Below, piece after piece: positions 8,990-19,916 of a DNA stretch of 64,000 nt (its first letter is position 1; the number at the start of each line of letters is the position of its first letter). Below the pieces are notes generated by a model. That model ran no database searches. It saw only the letters and a program-made list of their open reading frames with translations, and had not been told where the DNA came from. The translations under genes were made by a program, and so were the position numbers. This DNA is from Candidatus Vallotiella sp. (ex Adelges kitamiensis). GTDB lineage: Bacteria; Pseudomonadota; Gammaproteobacteria; Burkholderiales; Burkholderiaceae. Location: assembly GCF_020342435.1 (NCBI RefSeq), contig NZ_CP080504.1, positions 211,698 through 275,697 of the forward strand, read 5' to 3'.

Positions 8990-10366
8990 ATGACAGTAGA
9001 ACTTTCCTCCTCAATTCCTTTTGTTAACCGTGATACGGTGATTCCTGTGTCTGCTTTGAACCACGCGATCGGTAATATACTAGGGCGTACGTTTTCGCTT
9101 ACCTGGATCTCAGGCGAAGTCTCAAACTTTACGCGAGCAGCTAGCGGCCATTGGTATTTCTCTATTAAAGACGATTATGCACAGATACGTTGTGTAATGT
9201 TCCGCGGACGCGCTCAATATGTACAGCTGATACCTCGCGAAGGAGATCAGATTGAAGTTCGTGCCATAATCGCGATCTACGAGCCACGAGGCGAGTTACA
9301 ACTAAATGTCGAATCGGTTCGACACACTGGGCAGGGTCAGCTATACGAAGCTTTTCTGAAACTGAAAACTCAGCTTGAGTCGGAAGGTCTATTCACCGAT
9401 GAGGGGAAACGTGCGCTACCGTCGCACCCACGGACTATTGGAATTGTCACGTCGCCGCAGGCGGCATCGCTACACGACGTATTAATTACGCTTAAACGGC
9501 GTGCGCCTCATGTGCCGATCATCATCTACCCAACACAGGTACAAGGCGCTGAGGCGTCTTCGTGTATCGCGGAAATAATTAGCATAGCTAACCGCCGCTC
9601 TGAAGTTGATGTGCTAATCTTGTGCCGCGGTGGAGGTTCGATTGAGGATTTATGGGCTTTTAATGACGAATCGCTCGCGCGGGCAATTTCTTCTAGTGCA
9701 TTACCGATCGTGTCTGGAGTCGGGCACGAAACCGATTTCACAATTGCAGACTTCGCGGCTGATATCCGTGCGCCAACGCCGACAGCAGCGGCGGAGCTAG
9801 TTAGTGCACAACGTACTACATTGCTGCATGAATTAGTTAATCGACACGCGGCTCTGGTGCGCGAGTTCGGGCGAATGATGGAGCGCCGCGCTCAATACTT
9901 AGACTCACTTGTATACCGTCTCGTGAGTCCTGCTGAGAGGATTGCTAGGCAGCTTCAGCACCTGAGGCAAGTATCTCTGCGCTTATGTTTAGCTGGAGCA
10001 CGGCCAGCGCGCGATGCTCGCGCGCGACTAACAATGATTCTATTGCGATGGCAGTTCGGTCGTCCAGATATAGACCGAGCATCCGAACGTATACAGTGGC
10101 TTAAGCAGAGCTTAAGCGTCGCACTGCGCAGGCAGAATGATCGTCGAAGTGCGCAAGTATATGAACTGGCCGCTCGTACCGAGTTACTCAGTCCGCGACG
10201 CACTCTAGAGCGGGGTTATGCAGCGTTAATTGATCTACATAGTGGCTCGGCGGTGCGCACGCCGAACGCGCTTAAGCCAGGTCAACGAGTGACAGTGTAT
10301 CTTGCGCAGGGTAGTCTCGATCTTAGTGTCACGCACATGCAGCTTCGTCTGAATGATGAATTCTAG
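8990..10366 (+). CDS. xseA: exodeoxyribonuclease VII large subunit
   Basis: Catalytic subunit that degrades single-stranded DNA to acid-soluble oligonucleotides. The 458 residues contain the N-terminal OB-fold (about 17-110, with SGEVSNFTRAASGHWYFSIKD), then the nuclease domain with PRTIGIVTSPQAASLHD, RGGGSIEDLWAFNDE and SGVGHETDFTIADFAAD, and a coiled-coil C-terminus. Length equals E. coli (456). xseB, the small subunit, is not in the window. Confidence 0.95.
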   Translation: MTVELSSSIPFVNRDTVIPVSALNHAIGNILGRTFSLTWISGEVSNFTRAASGHWYFSIKDDYAQIRCVMFRGRAQYVQLIPREGDQIEVRAIIAIYEPRGELQLNVESVRHTGQGQLYEAFLKLKTQLESEGLFTDEGKRALPSHPRTIGIVTSPQAASLHDVLITLKRRAPHVPIIIYPTQVQGAEASSCIAEIISIANRRSEVDVLILCRGGGSIEDLWAFNDESLARAISSSALPIVSGVGHETDFTIADFAADIRAPTPTAAAELVSAQRTTLLHELVNRHAALVREFGRMMERRAQYLDSLVYRLVSPAERIARQLQHLRQVSLRLCLAGARPARDARARLTMILLRWQFGRPDIDRASERIQWLKQSLSVALRRQNDRRSAQVYELAARTELLSPRRTLERGYAALIDLHSGSAVRTPNALKPGQRVTVYLAQGSLDLSVTHMQLRLNDEF

Positions 10367-10439
10367 AGTGATACGTGGGTAATATAATTAGAAGATCAGC
10401 AGCATACAAGCATCGTTTTTTTGCATCGACGTCAATATT

Positions 10440-10465
10440 AGTGTTAATTACTTGCAATTAACACT
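10440..10465 (+). terminator. 10-bp hairpin downstream of xseA
   Basis: AGTGTTAATT (10440-10449) and AATTAACACT (10456-10465) are perfect complements around a 6-nt loop, about 75 nt after the xseA stop. Tail is CGTTTA, a weak T tract. Confidence 0.4.
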
Positions 10466-10596
10466 CGTTTATAGATACAAGAAAAGAAATACTGCATATA
10501 AAAAGACAATGATTTGTGAGATTATTCGAGCTCATCTAAACCGATAATTAGTAGAAACATATCTATTCATAATCTCTTACCAAGGAAATTTTCACT

Positions 10597-11181
10597 ATGG
10601 CACAACATACGCTACCTCCCCTGCCGTTCCAAAAGAACGCTCTGACTCCGCATATCTCAGAGGAGACGCTAGAATTTCACTATGGCAAACACCATCGGGC
10701 CTATGTGACGAACCTTAACAATCTGATCCCGGGTACAGAGTTTGAAAGCCTGTCCTTAGAAGAAATTGTTCAGAAATCAACGGGCAGTATTTTTAATAAT
10801 GCAGCGCAAGTTTGGAACCATACATTCTTCTGGAATAGTCTTTCTCCGCAGGGTGGTGGAGCGCCGATTGGAAAGCTTGGTAACGCTATTAACGCGCAGT
10901 GGGGTTCATATGATGCATTTAAAAAAGCTTTCACAAAGATAGCAGTCAGTACGTTTGGATCCGGATGGACCTGGCTTGTAAAGAAGCTTGATTGCTCGCT
11001 TGACATTATCTCAACTAGTAATGCTGCTACACCGTTGACGGATAATATAACACCGTTACTGACACTAGATGTCTGGGAACATGCGTATTACATTGACTAT
11101 CGTAATGCGCGCCCGAAGTTTATCGAGGTATTCTGGGAAGTTGTTAATTGGAATTTTGCTACCAAGAACTTTAGCGTGTGA
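10597..11181 (+). CDS. sodB: superoxide dismutase [Fe]
   Basis: Dismutates superoxide in the cytoplasm. The 194-residue protein has the four metal ligands at His28, His75, Asp158 and His162 (in [15 protein letters not shown] and [13 protein letters not shown]). Fe-type residues around [15 protein letters not shown] are kept. An AAGGAA Shine-Dalgarno precedes the ATG by about 10 nt. Single gene following xseA. Its retention indicates aerobic life or host oxidative stress. Confidence 0.97.
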   Translation: MAQHTLPPLPFQKNALTPHISEETLEFHYGKHHRAYVTNLNNLIPGTEFESLSLEEIVQKSTGSIFNNAAQVWNHTFFWNSLSPQGGGAPIGKLGNAINAQWGSYDAFKKAFTKIAVSTFGSGWTWLVKKLDCSLDIISTSNAATPLTDNITPLLTLDVWEHAYYIDYRNARPKFIEVFWEVVNWNFATKNFSV

Positions 11182-11974
11182 CGCTCTCTTATAATATTGC
11201 CGCCCAGGGGTGCTATCAACGTCGCTCTTACAAAGCTATACACCATCCTAGTCGATACTAAGATATATAAATTATTAAGAGTAGAAGCATATCTTTATTT
11301 TTGATAGTACTGGAGTATATATCGAGCAGCATTTAGAGAAAAAATAGGGTACTAAACGGTTTGGTTAATTTGGTTTTTTAAGTGTAAATAAACCAGACAC
11401 TGGCAAGCAATATTTAGAAGAGACTAACCTAAAAAACCCCGCCAGAAGCGGGTAAGTGCTATTTTGTTGCGTTGGGCACGACAGTACGCACCCCAACTAA
11501 ACGCTAGGCCGAGCTAGTCTGCGTAGTCATAGGTCTGCGTCCATAAAAAGCTAGGGTTGAACTTGTTTCAGCGATAGTTTGTTATAGGCGGGAGAGCTTA
11601 GCTATAAATAGCTTATAGGCTGGGGAACATTAGACGCAGCTCACCGTTATAAGTAAGCAACAGTAGTCTCTTTCTATCTTTATTATATTCTCCCAAGAAA
11701 GATTAGGCATTGTCGATTTATATCAACAGGGTTACGTAGACATTGAATTTATCCTGATGAAAATAGAGAAATGCGAGCGCATAGTATTAAATCTAGTTTT
11801 ATGTTGTATATAAGTTGTAGCTGTCTGTGTGCTGAAGTAACTCTTCGATTTAGAGGGAGGGGCCGTGAATCTTTAGTGAAGCCACCGTAAGCCATCCTAG
11901 CCTAGGAGTCAACGCAGGGATAGGTATGTTAATGCGTAGTACACTTTAGTCTGCACATATTATAAGAGTCGAAC
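11182..11974. other. gene-poor spacer sodB/icd
   Basis: 793 bp with no intact gene. It contains a classical minus-strand terminator (11431-11453) and a further inverted repeat (11471-11497) described separately. The minus strand upstream of that terminator shows only fragmentary frames. Confidence 0.5.
11431..11453 (-). terminator. orphan Rho-independent terminator
   Basis: On the minus strand, CCCGC-TTCTG-GCGGG forms a GC-rich 5-bp stem (11452-11438) followed by G and six T residues (11436-11431). This is the best canonical intrinsic terminator in the window, yet no intact minus-strand gene lies upstream of it before icd. Confidence 0.7.
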
Positions 11975-13228
11975 ATGCTATATCAGCATATCAAGGTTCC
12001 AGCTGGTGAGAAAATTATCGTTAATCAAGACTTCTCACTTAACGTCCCAGATCAACTAGTAATTCCGTACATTGAAGGCGATGGTATTGGTTTTGATATT
12101 ACGCCAGTAATGATTCAGGTAGTCGATGCAGCGGTTAAGAAAGCTTATAGCAAACGGAAAAAGATCTCCTGGATGGAAGTCTTCGCTGGTGAAAAAGCAA
12201 CTAAGGTCTACGGACCTGATATATGGTTACCGGAAGAAACACTGCAGATCCTAAGAGAGTATGTCGTCTCGATCAAGGGGCCATTAACTACGCCGGTTAG
12301 CGGCGGCATCCGCTCTCTAAACGTAGCGCTGCGTCAGAAATTAGATTTATATGTGTGCCTGCGTCCAGTGCGGTACTTTCGGGGCGCGCCTTCACCAGTA
12401 TGTGAACCCGAAAAAATTAATATGGTAATTTTTCGGGAGAACTCAGAAGATATCTATGCAGGTATAGAATGGGCTGGAGAGTCCGAGCAGGCGAAGAAAG
12501 TGATCCAATTTCTTCGTGAGGAAATGGGTGTCCAGAAGATCCGTTTTCCAGAAACATCAGGGATTGGCATCAAGCCAGTGTCGCGAGAAGGCACGGAGAG
12601 ACTGGTGCGCAAGGCTATTCAATATGTACTAGACAATAATCGAAAGTCGCTTACGTTTGTACATAAAGGCAATATCATGAAGTTTACTGAGGGCGCGTTC
12701 CGAAATTATGGCTATGCGCTTGCTAAAAAGGAGTTCGGCGCGGTGCTCATTGGAGATGGTCCATGGATGAAGATCAAAAACCTAAAGAGTGGTTCTGAGA
12801 TCCAGATTAAAGATGTAATCGCTGATGCGTTTCTACAGCAGATACTACTACGTCCATCCGAATACGATGTAATCGCAACACTGAATTTGAACGGAGATTA
12901 TATCTCGGATGCATTAGCAGCGCAGGTCGGGGGTATTGGTAGTGCGCCAGGCGCGAACCTATCAGATTCGATCGCGATGTTTGAGGCGACTCACGGGACA
13001 GCCCCGAAATATGCTAGAAAGAACTACGTGAATCCGAGTTCAGAAATCTTGTCAGCCGAAATGATGCTGCGCCATCTAGGTTGGATCGATGCGGCTGACA
13101 TAATTATTTCCGCGATGGAAAAATCGATCATACAAAAGCGCGTTACATATGACTTCGCGCGTTTAATGAAAGGTGCGATGCAGGTCTCATGCTCTGGTTT
13201 CGGGCAGGTATTAATTGAAAATATGTAA
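11975..13228 (+). CDS. icd: isocitrate dehydrogenase (NADP+)
   Basis: Oxidative decarboxylation of isocitrate to 2-oxoglutarate in the TCA cycle. The 417-residue protein keeps [12 protein letters not shown] (33-44), the phosphorylatable Ser114 in [12 protein letters not shown], Arg120 and Arg130, and [16 protein letters not shown]. Length matches E. coli (416). No good Shine-Dalgarno immediately before the ATG. Retained TCA capacity is consistent with an aerobic symbiont. Confidence 0.97.
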   Translation: MLYQHIKVPAGEKIIVNQDFSLNVPDQLVIPYIEGDGIGFDITPVMIQVVDAAVKKAYSKRKKISWMEVFAGEKATKVYGPDIWLPEETLQILREYVVSIKGPLTTPVSGGIRSLNVALRQKLDLYVCLRPVRYFRGAPSPVCEPEKINMVIFRENSEDIYAGIEWAGESEQAKKVIQFLREEMGVQKIRFPETSGIGIKPVSREGTERLVRKAIQYVLDNNRKSLTFVHKGNIMKFTEGAFRNYGYALAKKEFGAVLIGDGPWMKIKNLKSGSEIQIKDVIADAFLQQILLRPSEYDVIATLNLNGDYISDALAAQVGGIGSAPGANLSDSIAMFEATHGTAPKYARKNYVNPSSEILSAEMMLRHLGWIDAADIIISAMEKSIIQKRVTYDFARLMKGAMQVSCSGFGQVLIENM

Positions 13229-13270
13229 CGAAACTTTGAACGAACCAGCGTTTCATATTAAGGCGTAGTG

Positions 13271-13287
13271 CGCCTATATTATAGGCG
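13271..13287 (+). terminator. icd terminator-like hairpin
   Basis: CGCCTATA and TATAGGCG form a perfect 8-bp inverted repeat with a single central base, 42 nt after the icd stop, followed by a T-rich tract (about 13289-13306). Confidence 0.5.
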
Positions 13288-13841
13288 ATATGTTTTATAT
13301 TTTATCAGGCCGGGTACAGTGCTATCGGTTGTTTGTAGCGCTAATTATTAGCATTAGCTTTTATGTGAAAAATCAGCATTATTAGTATTTATATCAATAA
13401 AACCTCGATACCTAGCCAGACTAGACGTAAAACACGTATACTCGCAGTAACGCAAGCGCTAGACCAGCGTGCGCATGCTACTCGCTTAGCTACGATTCAT
13501 GTATGCAATTCAGCTATAACCTGATTATTTATAGCTTGCATTGAGGTGGTCTGTTCTTAAATCAGACCTAGGTTTTCTCAATATTTTCTGTCGTGCAATA
13601 GATGATTATACAGGCAGTGCTATATGTATTAAAAATCGGTTTCCGAAGCGGGGCTGAACTATCAAAACAGCTTTAAAAATTTTTTTCAGTTTTGTATATA
13701 TTGAAAATTGCAGATAATCTGAGGCGTCTTATGTAACTAAATAGAACTACAGTGCGCTATTATCGCATCATTATTTACTTAATTCCTTCAAGAGAGACCC
13801 ACCTCAGATATATAAGATTACAAGCTAGACGCAATGTTCCG

Positions 13842-13883
13842 CTTGATATGTAACCTGCTCTTTAGGGCGGGTTACATATCAAG
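13842..13883. repeat. 19-bp inverted repeat hairpin
   Basis: Left arm CTTGATATGTAACCTGCTC (13842-13860), loop TTTA, right arm 13865-13883. All 19 positions pair (17 Watson-Crick, 2 G-T). It lies 71 nt past the coaBC stop on the minus strand, between convergent genes. There is no T tract on either side, so it is not a textbook terminator; a bidirectional terminator or mRNA 3'-end stabiliser is possible. Confidence 0.75.
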
Positions 13884-13953
13884 GAAAGTAGTTGTCACCG
13901 ACATTGTATTGATATTGAGAAGATAGTCGAGTCTATAAGATTAGATGACCTTA

Positions 13954-15177
13954 TTATAGGCCGGACGAGCTGAGAGGCGTAGAACTGCCTAGTACGCGCC
14001 GGGCAATCTCATCGACCAAGGTACGTGCGAGTGATTGTTTGTCAGCCCGAGGTAAAGGTGTGGAACCGTCTGCGTCGAATAGTACGACTTCATTTCCATC
14101 CTTTCCAAATGTTTTTGGTCCTAGGTTACCGATAAGCAGTGGAACGTTTTTGCGCCGCCTCTTCGCTTCACCGTTCATCCTAAGCTCACTACTTTCCGCC
14201 GCGAAACCAACACAGTAGGGGGGCGCAGGCAATGCAGCAACACTGGCAAGAATATCCGGGTTCTCGATAAAGTACATCGGTGGTGGAAGTTGACCAGCAG
14301 TTTTCTTTATTTTATGCTCAGATACCTGGACAGCACGCCAATCAGCAACCGCAGCAACAGAGATAAAAATATCGGTATCATAAACGGACTCCATGACCGC
14401 GTCATACATTTGCTGTGCTGTCTGTACATTCTCTCGGCTAGTGCCCCATGGAGTCTTGAAAAGAGTAACCAAGCCAGAAATAAGATGTACCCGTGCACCA
14501 GCTTGAGCTGCGGCACGGGCTAGCGCGAATCCCATTTTTCCGCTAGAACGATTAGTAATACCTCGGACCGGATCAATAGGCTCGAAAGTAGAGCCCGCTG
14601 TGATTAATACCCGTTGCCCTGCAAGTTTCTTCGGCTGAAAAAGAGCGATAATTTCTTCATACACTGTTTCGGGTTCAATCATACGGCCATTTCCGATCTC
14701 ACCACATGCTTGCAGGCCAGTATCTGGGCCAAGCACCATAATACCGTCTGCATGCAATTGAGCGATATTGCGTTGTGTTACTGAGTTTTGCCACATTTGG
14801 CTATTCATTGCTGGCACGACTAACAATGGACAGTCGCGAGCTATGACTAGTGTAGATAATAGATCGTTGCATAGCCCATGGGCTAGCTTAGCGATGAAGT
14901 CAGCTGATGCGGGCGCGATTACGATCGCATCCACGCGGCGAGACAAATCAATATGTAGCATGTTGCTATCTATTCGCGTGTCGCATAGTCTAATATAGAC
15001 TGGATTGCCAGAGAGTGCCTGCATTGTAGCCGGCGTAATGAATTGCGTAGCGGCTTCTGTCATTGTTACTTGAACCGTGACGCCAGCTTGCGTTAGTAAG
15101 CGTGTAAGTTCAGCTGACTTGTAGCAAGCGATGCTGCCTGTTAGTCCAAGCAACAGCTGTTTGCCCGCAAGATTCAT
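13954..15177 (-). CDS. coaBC: bifunctional CoaBC (PPC decarboxylase / PPC synthetase)
   Basis: Makes 4'-phosphopantothenoyl-cysteine and decarboxylates it in coenzyme A synthesis. From ATG 15177 (407 residues), with GGAGG 6 nt upstream; an upstream ATG (15207) lacks this. N-terminal CoaC: GLTGSIACYKSAEL, PAMNSQMW and the substrate-clamp Cys in ACGEIGNGRMIEP. C-terminal CoaB: ITAGSTFEPIDPVRGITNRSSGKMG with the catalytic Asn, and the HKIKK lysine. Follows lspA on the same strand. Confidence 0.95.
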   Translation of the reverse strand: MNLAGKQLLLGLTGSIACYKSAELTRLLTQAGVTVQVTMTEAATQFITPATMQALSGNPVYIRLCDTRIDSNMLHIDLSRRVDAIVIAPASADFIAKLAHGLCNDLLSTLVIARDCPLLVVPAMNSQMWQNSVTQRNIAQLHADGIMVLGPDTGLQACGEIGNGRMIEPETVYEEIIALFQPKKLAGQRVLITAGSTFEPIDPVRGITNRSSGKMGFALARAAAQAGARVHLISGLVTLFKTPWGTSRENVQTAQQMYDAVMESVYDTDIFISVAAVADWRAVQVSEHKIKKTAGQLPPPMYFIENPDILASVAALPAPPYCVGFAAESSELRMNGEAKRRRKNVPLLIGNLGPKTFGKDGNEVVLFDADGSTPLPRADKQSLARTLVDEIARRVLGSSTPLSSSGL

Positions 15178-15234
15178 ATTTTTCCTCCCACTATTGCGTA
15201 TGCCCAAGCTTGAATTGTCTTTCAGTCTGAGTTT

Positions 15235-15741
15235 TCAAGGCGCAGCATGCACGCGCCTTAGTTCATCAAGCACCAGTAGTACAGCACCATTCGTGATGCT
15301 ACTGTCGGCAATATTGAATACAGGCCAATGCCAATTTCGAATATGAAAATCAATAAAATCAATTACATAGCCGTATATTATCCGGTCAATAACATTGCCA
15401 AGAGCACCACCTAGAATTAGGGCTAGGGCTGTGCAAAACAGTTTGTGTTCACTATGCTTCTTAAGCAAGTAGGTGATTGCTATCACAGAGACAGTGCTTA
15501 ATGCAGTGAATACCCAGCGTTGCCATCCACCAGCTGTCGACAGAAAACTGAACGCTCCACCATTGTTGTAGATCAGTAGAAGATTAAAGCATGACGTAAT
15601 AGGATACGGGTTACCGTACGCGAATAGGTGCGACATCACAATTTTAGATGATTGATCAATCAGAACTGCAATAAGCGATATGATTAGATATGGCGTAAGC
15701 GTTGTCAGGCATGTATATTTTCGAGATAAAGTTCTCATCAT
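15235..15741 (-). CDS. lspA: lipoprotein signal peptidase (signal peptidase II)
   Basis: Inner-membrane aspartyl protease that cleaves prolipoprotein signal peptides after Lgt acts. 168 residues with four membrane segments; the catalytic aspartates are in GNVIDR and FNIADSSI, with NNGGAFSF upstream. The ATG at 15741 abuts the ileS stop (TAAATG), so translation is probably coupled. ileS-lspA-coaBC is the conserved order. lgt is present elsewhere in the window. Confidence 0.96.
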   Translation of the reverse strand: MMRTLSRKYTCLTTLTPYLIISLIAVLIDQSSKIVMSHLFAYGNPYPITSCFNLLLIYNNGGAFSFLSTAGGWQRWVFTALSTVSVIAITYLLKKHSEHKLFCTALALILGGALGNVIDRIIYGYVIDFIDFHIRNWHWPVFNIADSSITNGAVLLVLDELRRVHAAP

Positions 15742-18570
15742 TTATGACATACTCCGGTGTTCTCCCTCTCCAAATAAGTTCGCCATGCAACGTTCACACA
15801 GGGTTGGATGTTCAGTGTTTTTTCCTACTTCCTCACAGTAATGCCAGCAGCGCTCACACTTTAGATGCCGGGACATAAGCACGTTGATTGCCTCATCAGC
15901 TTCGCTATTAACCCTATTTAGACGTGCCGCAGATGTTATTAAAACGAATTTCAAGTCACTACCAAGGCTTGAGAGGATGTTATAGCGTGCGCCATGCGCA
16001 TGAATCTCGACTTCAGCCTGCAGTGACGAGCCAATTAGGCCGGCCTGCCGCGCGGTTTCAAGTTCTTTAATGACATTATTTCGAGATTGACGGATAAGCG
16101 CCCATTTATTTAATAATGCTGTGCTATCTACTAGCGTAGGATAAATATAGTACGTTTCAGTAAAGATTGTTGTGTGTCCCGGCTGGAAAATTTTCCATGC
16201 TTCCTCTGCAGTGAACGACAGAAAAGGTGCGATTAGCCTTAGTAACCCATGCGTAATATGGTATAGCGCCGACTGTGCGCTTCGGCGCGCATGCGAGTTA
16301 ACTGCTGATGTATATAACCGATCTTTGAGTATATCAAGATAGAAGCTGCCGAGGTCTTCTGAGCAAAAAGTCTGTAATTTAGTCACCACTTGGTGAAGCT
16401 CGTACGTGTTATAGTAATCAATTACTTCTTCTTGCAGTACTGAGGCTTGTGCAAGTATATAACGGTCAATTTCAAGCCAGTTCTCAGACAGTACCACATG
16501 TCGGTTTGAGTCAAAATCTGATAAATTTGCCAGCAAGAATCTTAATGTGTTTCGAATTCGGCGATAGCTTTCAAGCACACGCTTTAGAATTTCATCAGAG
16601 ATTGATAGTTCCCTAAAATAGTCGGTTGATGCTACCCAAAGACGAATAATTTCGGCACCAAGTTTATTAGAAACTTCTTGTGGCGTAATGACATTACCAA
16701 CAGATTTTGACATCTTCCGACCTTGCCGGTCGACTGTAAAGCCGTGCGTCAACAAAGCCTTGTAGGGGGGACGGCCATCAAGCATCGAACTAGTAAGTAG
16801 AGACGAATGAAACCACCCACGATGCTGATCTGAACCCTCAAGGTATAAATCAGCAGGCCACTGCAGCTGTTCAGCGTGCGAGCCTCGTAACACATGCCAG
16901 TGCGTCGTTCCGGAGTCGAACCACACATCTAGCGTGTCACAATTTTTTGCATACAGATCAGCATCATCGCCAAGCAACTCTCGCGCATCGAGTGATTGCC
17001 ATGCCTCAATACCATGTTGCTCAACAAGTTGTGCAATTTGTTCAAGTAATTCCAGCGTGCGAGGATGTAACTGACCAGTCTTTTTATGGATAAAGAAAGC
17101 TATTGGTACTCCCCATTGGCGTTGTCGCGATAGCGTCCAGTCGGGTCGATGTGTGATCATATTATGTAGTCGCTGCTTACCCCAAGCTGGATAGAACTCT
17201 GTCGACTCGATACCATTAAGCGCAGTTTCGCGCAGAGTCTTACCCCCACTAATAGGCGTCAGGTCCATTCCAGCAAACCATTGCGTCGTGGCGCGATAGA
17301 TAATCGGCGTCTTATGCCGCCAGCAGTGCATATAGCTATGAGCGTAATAGTTTGTATGGACTAAAGAACCGGAATGGCGTAGGGCGTCAACGATTTTTAG
17401 GTTCGCATCCCAAATTGACAGGCCACCGAATAATGGTAATGATTCATTATAGTGGCCATCGCCCATTACCGGGCCTAGAATAGATGCATCATCAATGCCA
17501 TATGCTTTACACGACTCGAAATCCTCGATGCCATAGGCTGGCGATAAATGTACGACACCGGTACCAGAATTAATAGTTACATGGTCGCTAAAATAGACTG
17601 GTGCTGTACGCTTATATCCCGGGTGAAGATTGGCAAGGGGATGATAAAAGCAGATATCACCTAGTACAGCACCCGGTGCCGACGCGAGCACGGTGCCATC
17701 CAAGCCATATGTGGTTAGGCAGAGTTCAACGCGGTTAGAAGCAAGGATTAAAAATCCGCGGCATGTATCTACAAGGCTGTATGATAGCTTTGGGTTCACA
17801 CTCAGCGCTTGATTCGCTGGAATAGTCCACGGCGTAGTTGTCCAGATCACGATTGCGCCATCAGCGTCCCGCAATGATGGCATACCAAACGCCTCGGCGA
17901 TTTTCGTCGATTCGAAAAATGGAAATGCGACGTCCACTGCGATATCGACGCGGTCCTTATATTCGACTTCTGCCTCTGCCAGTGCCGAACCGCAGTCAAA
18001 GCACCAATTTACCGGTTTTAGACCGCAGAAAACGTAGCCTTTCTTGAAGATACTTGCGAACGCCCGGATTTCGTTCGCCTCGTTCTTAAAGTTCATAGTG
18101 TAATAGGGATTGTCCCAATTGCCGATCAATCCAAGCCGTAGAAAATCGGCTTTTTGGCACTGAATCTGCTCAATAGCGTACTGTCTAGCGTTACGTTGCA
18201 TCTGATCAACTGGTAGTAACTTGCTAAAGCGCTTCTCAATCTGGATTTCAATTGGCATACCATGACAATCCCATCCAGGTACATAATCTGCGTCAAAGCC
18301 AGCCATATTACGCGCCTTGACAATTATATCTTTCAGAATTTTATTGACTGCGTGTCCGATATGAATATCGCCGTTTGCATAGGGTGGGCCATCATGTAGT
18401 ACGAATTTCGGTCGTCCTCGGCTAGCCTCTCGAATGGCCTCGTAGACCTTATTTTGTTGCCATTCTCGGACCCATTGCGGTTCGCGCCTAGGCAGATCCC
18501 CGCGCATTGGGAATGACGTCTTGAGTAGGTTAATGGGGTACTTAGAAGGCTGATTAGAATTGGTTTTCAT
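15742..18570 (-). CDS. ileS: isoleucyl-tRNA synthetase
   Basis: Charges tRNA-Ile. From ATG 18570 the product is 942 residues. HIGH motif at 70-73 ([13 protein letters not shown]), editing domain in the middle, KMSKS near residue 621 (RKMSKSVGN), and a C-terminal zinc finger with paired CERC motifs (CERCWHYC ... LCERCMANL). An in-frame ATG at 18636 would add 22 atypical residues; [20 protein letters not shown] matches the normal family N-terminus from 18570. First gene of ileS-lspA-coaBC. Confidence 0.96.
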   Translation of the reverse strand: MKTNSNQPSKYPINLLKTSFPMRGDLPRREPQWVREWQQNKVYEAIREASRGRPKFVLHDGPPYANGDIHIGHAVNKILKDIIVKARNMAGFDADYVPGWDCHGMPIEIQIEKRFSKLLPVDQMQRNARQYAIEQIQCQKADFLRLGLIGNWDNPYYTMNFKNEANEIRAFASIFKKGYVFCGLKPVNWCFDCGSALAEAEVEYKDRVDIAVDVAFPFFESTKIAEAFGMPSLRDADGAIVIWTTTPWTIPANQALSVNPKLSYSLVDTCRGFLILASNRVELCLTTYGLDGTVLASAPGAVLGDICFYHPLANLHPGYKRTAPVYFSDHVTINSGTGVVHLSPAYGIEDFESCKAYGIDDASILGPVMGDGHYNESLPLFGGLSIWDANLKIVDALRHSGSLVHTNYYAHSYMHCWRHKTPIIYRATTQWFAGMDLTPISGGKTLRETALNGIESTEFYPAWGKQRLHNMITHRPDWTLSRQRQWGVPIAFFIHKKTGQLHPRTLELLEQIAQLVEQHGIEAWQSLDARELLGDDADLYAKNCDTLDVWFDSGTTHWHVLRGSHAEQLQWPADLYLEGSDQHRGWFHSSLLTSSMLDGRPPYKALLTHGFTVDRQGRKMSKSVGNVITPQEVSNKLGAEIIRLWVASTDYFRELSISDEILKRVLESYRRIRNTLRFLLANLSDFDSNRHVVLSENWLEIDRYILAQASVLQEEVIDYYNTYELHQVVTKLQTFCSEDLGSFYLDILKDRLYTSAVNSHARRSAQSALYHITHGLLRLIAPFLSFTAEEAWKIFQPGHTTIFTETYYIYPTLVDSTALLNKWALIRQSRNNVIKELETARQAGLIGSSLQAEVEIHAHGARYNILSSLGSDLKFVLITSAARLNRVNSEADEAINVLMSRHLKCERCWHYCEEVGKNTEHPTLCERCMANLFGEGEHRSMS

Positions 18571-18789
18571 ATCACTTATGTGTGAGATAGTAGAAGGTTG
18601 GCTGTCACTAATTACTTGTGCCGACTGCACTAGCAAGGTTCGGCATATTACAAGGCACTAAGCACATAGCGTTATGTCAAATAAGATTTCTTGATAATTT
18701 ACTTGCGCAGCAACCCGGCTTCATCCAATTCGTTTTTACGGACATATAAAAATCTCTGTCCAGGCTGTAAGTCTCTACAGAAGTTCAGA

Positions 18790-19752
18790 CTAAGTGATAG
18801 GTTCGGCTACCGCTAAAGCGCTATGCTCTATGAAGTATTTTCGGGCGTGGGCGACATCGCATGTTATTGCCTGAACAAGCCTCTCTAAGTCCACGAACTT
18901 TTGTTCGTCACGCAATTTCTCTAGAAATTCGACTCGCACCAGTTTCCCATATGCATCACCATGCCAGTCTAGTAAGTGTATTTCTAACAGTAAGCGCCCA
19001 AAATCAGCTACGCTCGGGCGCCAGCCTAGACTGGCCACGCCAGGTAATGGATCTGCCTCAATACCACGAACTTGAACAATAAAGATACCGGACAGTGCGG
19101 GACGCTTATTCAAAATTGGTAGATTTAGCGTTGGAAAGCCTAAGTCGCGCCCCACTTTCATTCCATGCACGACGTGGCCGCTAATTACAATTGCTCTACC
19201 AAGGGTAGCGCGAGCCGCAGCGAGGTCCCCCGTAAGAAGCGAAGCACGCACGCCAGAGCTTGAAATACGCATCCCGGATGGGCCTGACACGGTAGGCATC
19301 TGCTCAACCTCAAAACCATACTGTATGCCAGCTGACTTTAGCGATAGGAAGTCACCAGCGCGCCTTGCTCCGTACCGGAAGTCATCGCCAATCATTATCC
19401 AGCGAGCGCGCAATCCGTTAACAATGATGTGCTCGACGAATGCCTCCGCTGACTGACTGGCGAATTTACAATTAAAATGTTCAACTACAACCTGATCCAC
19501 ACCATTGCATCGCAATGCCTCAAGCTTATCGCGCAAGATTGCGATACGCGGTGGCGCGGTAGCCGGATTGAAAAACTCGCGGGGGTGCGATTCGAATGTC
19601 ATCACACAGACCGGGAGTGCGCGAGCTCTAGCAGCTGTACAAACGCGCGCCAACAACGCTTGGTGGCCGCGATGTACACCGTCAAAGTTGCCGATTGTCA
19701 GCGCACAAGGTGCGCAATGATCAGAATTTGGAAGACCCCTAAAGACTTTCAC
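18790..19752 (-). CDS. ribF: bifunctional riboflavin kinase / FAD synthetase
   Basis: Converts riboflavin to FMN and then FAD. The GTG at 19752 (VKVFRGLP) gives 320 residues and matches the family start; the frame is open further upstream to 19848 but that part has no family resemblance. N-terminal adenylyltransferase domain with TIGNFDGVHRGHQ and GDDFRYGARRAGD; C-terminal kinase domain with GRDLGFPTLNL. Upstream of ileS on the same strand, as in many proteobacteria, with a 219-bp spacer. Confidence 0.95.
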   Translation of the reverse strand: MKVFRGLPNSDHCAPCALTIGNFDGVHRGHQALLARVCTAARARALPVCVMTFESHPREFFNPATAPPRIAILRDKLEALRCNGVDQVVVEHFNCKFASQSAEAFVEHIIVNGLRARWIMIGDDFRYGARRAGDFLSLKSAGIQYGFEVEQMPTVSGPSGMRISSSGVRASLLTGDLAAARATLGRAIVISGHVVHGMKVGRDLGFPTLNLPILNKRPALSGIFIVQVRGIEADPLPGVASLGWRPSVADFGRLLLEIHLLDWHGDAYGKLVRVEFLEKLRDEQKFVDLERLVQAITCDVAHARKYFIEHSALAVAEPIT

Positions 19753-19904
19753 GATAATTAGCCAGATCGGGCCCCTGCAGCGTTTAATGGGCGCGCTAAT
19801 GAACTGCGCGAGCACGATGCCGTAAAGCCTATGATTATAAACACTCAAACTTGATTTCAGCTGGAATCAGATAGACGATGTAAGTAATCGGAGAAGCCTA
19901 ATGG

Positions 19905-19910
19905 TAAAAT
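19905..19910 (+). promoter_or_regulatory. purN -10 box close to ATG
   Basis: TAAAAT ends 6 nt before the purN ATG (19917), placing the predicted transcription start at the start codon itself. No Shine-Dalgarno would be included. -35 is weak. Confidence 0.3.
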
Positions 19911-19916
19911 TCTAAG

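Larger units (their letters stand above)
13229..13953. other. convergent spacer icd/coaBC
   Basis: 725 bp between convergent genes. Holds the icd hairpin and a 19-bp stem hairpin (13842-13883). In Burkholderia dut follows coaBC; I could not read a dut remnant here. Confidence 0.5.

Noticed and set aside
13229-13953. dut remnant after coaBC
   Set aside because: Expected by synteny; none of the dUTPase motifs could be read.
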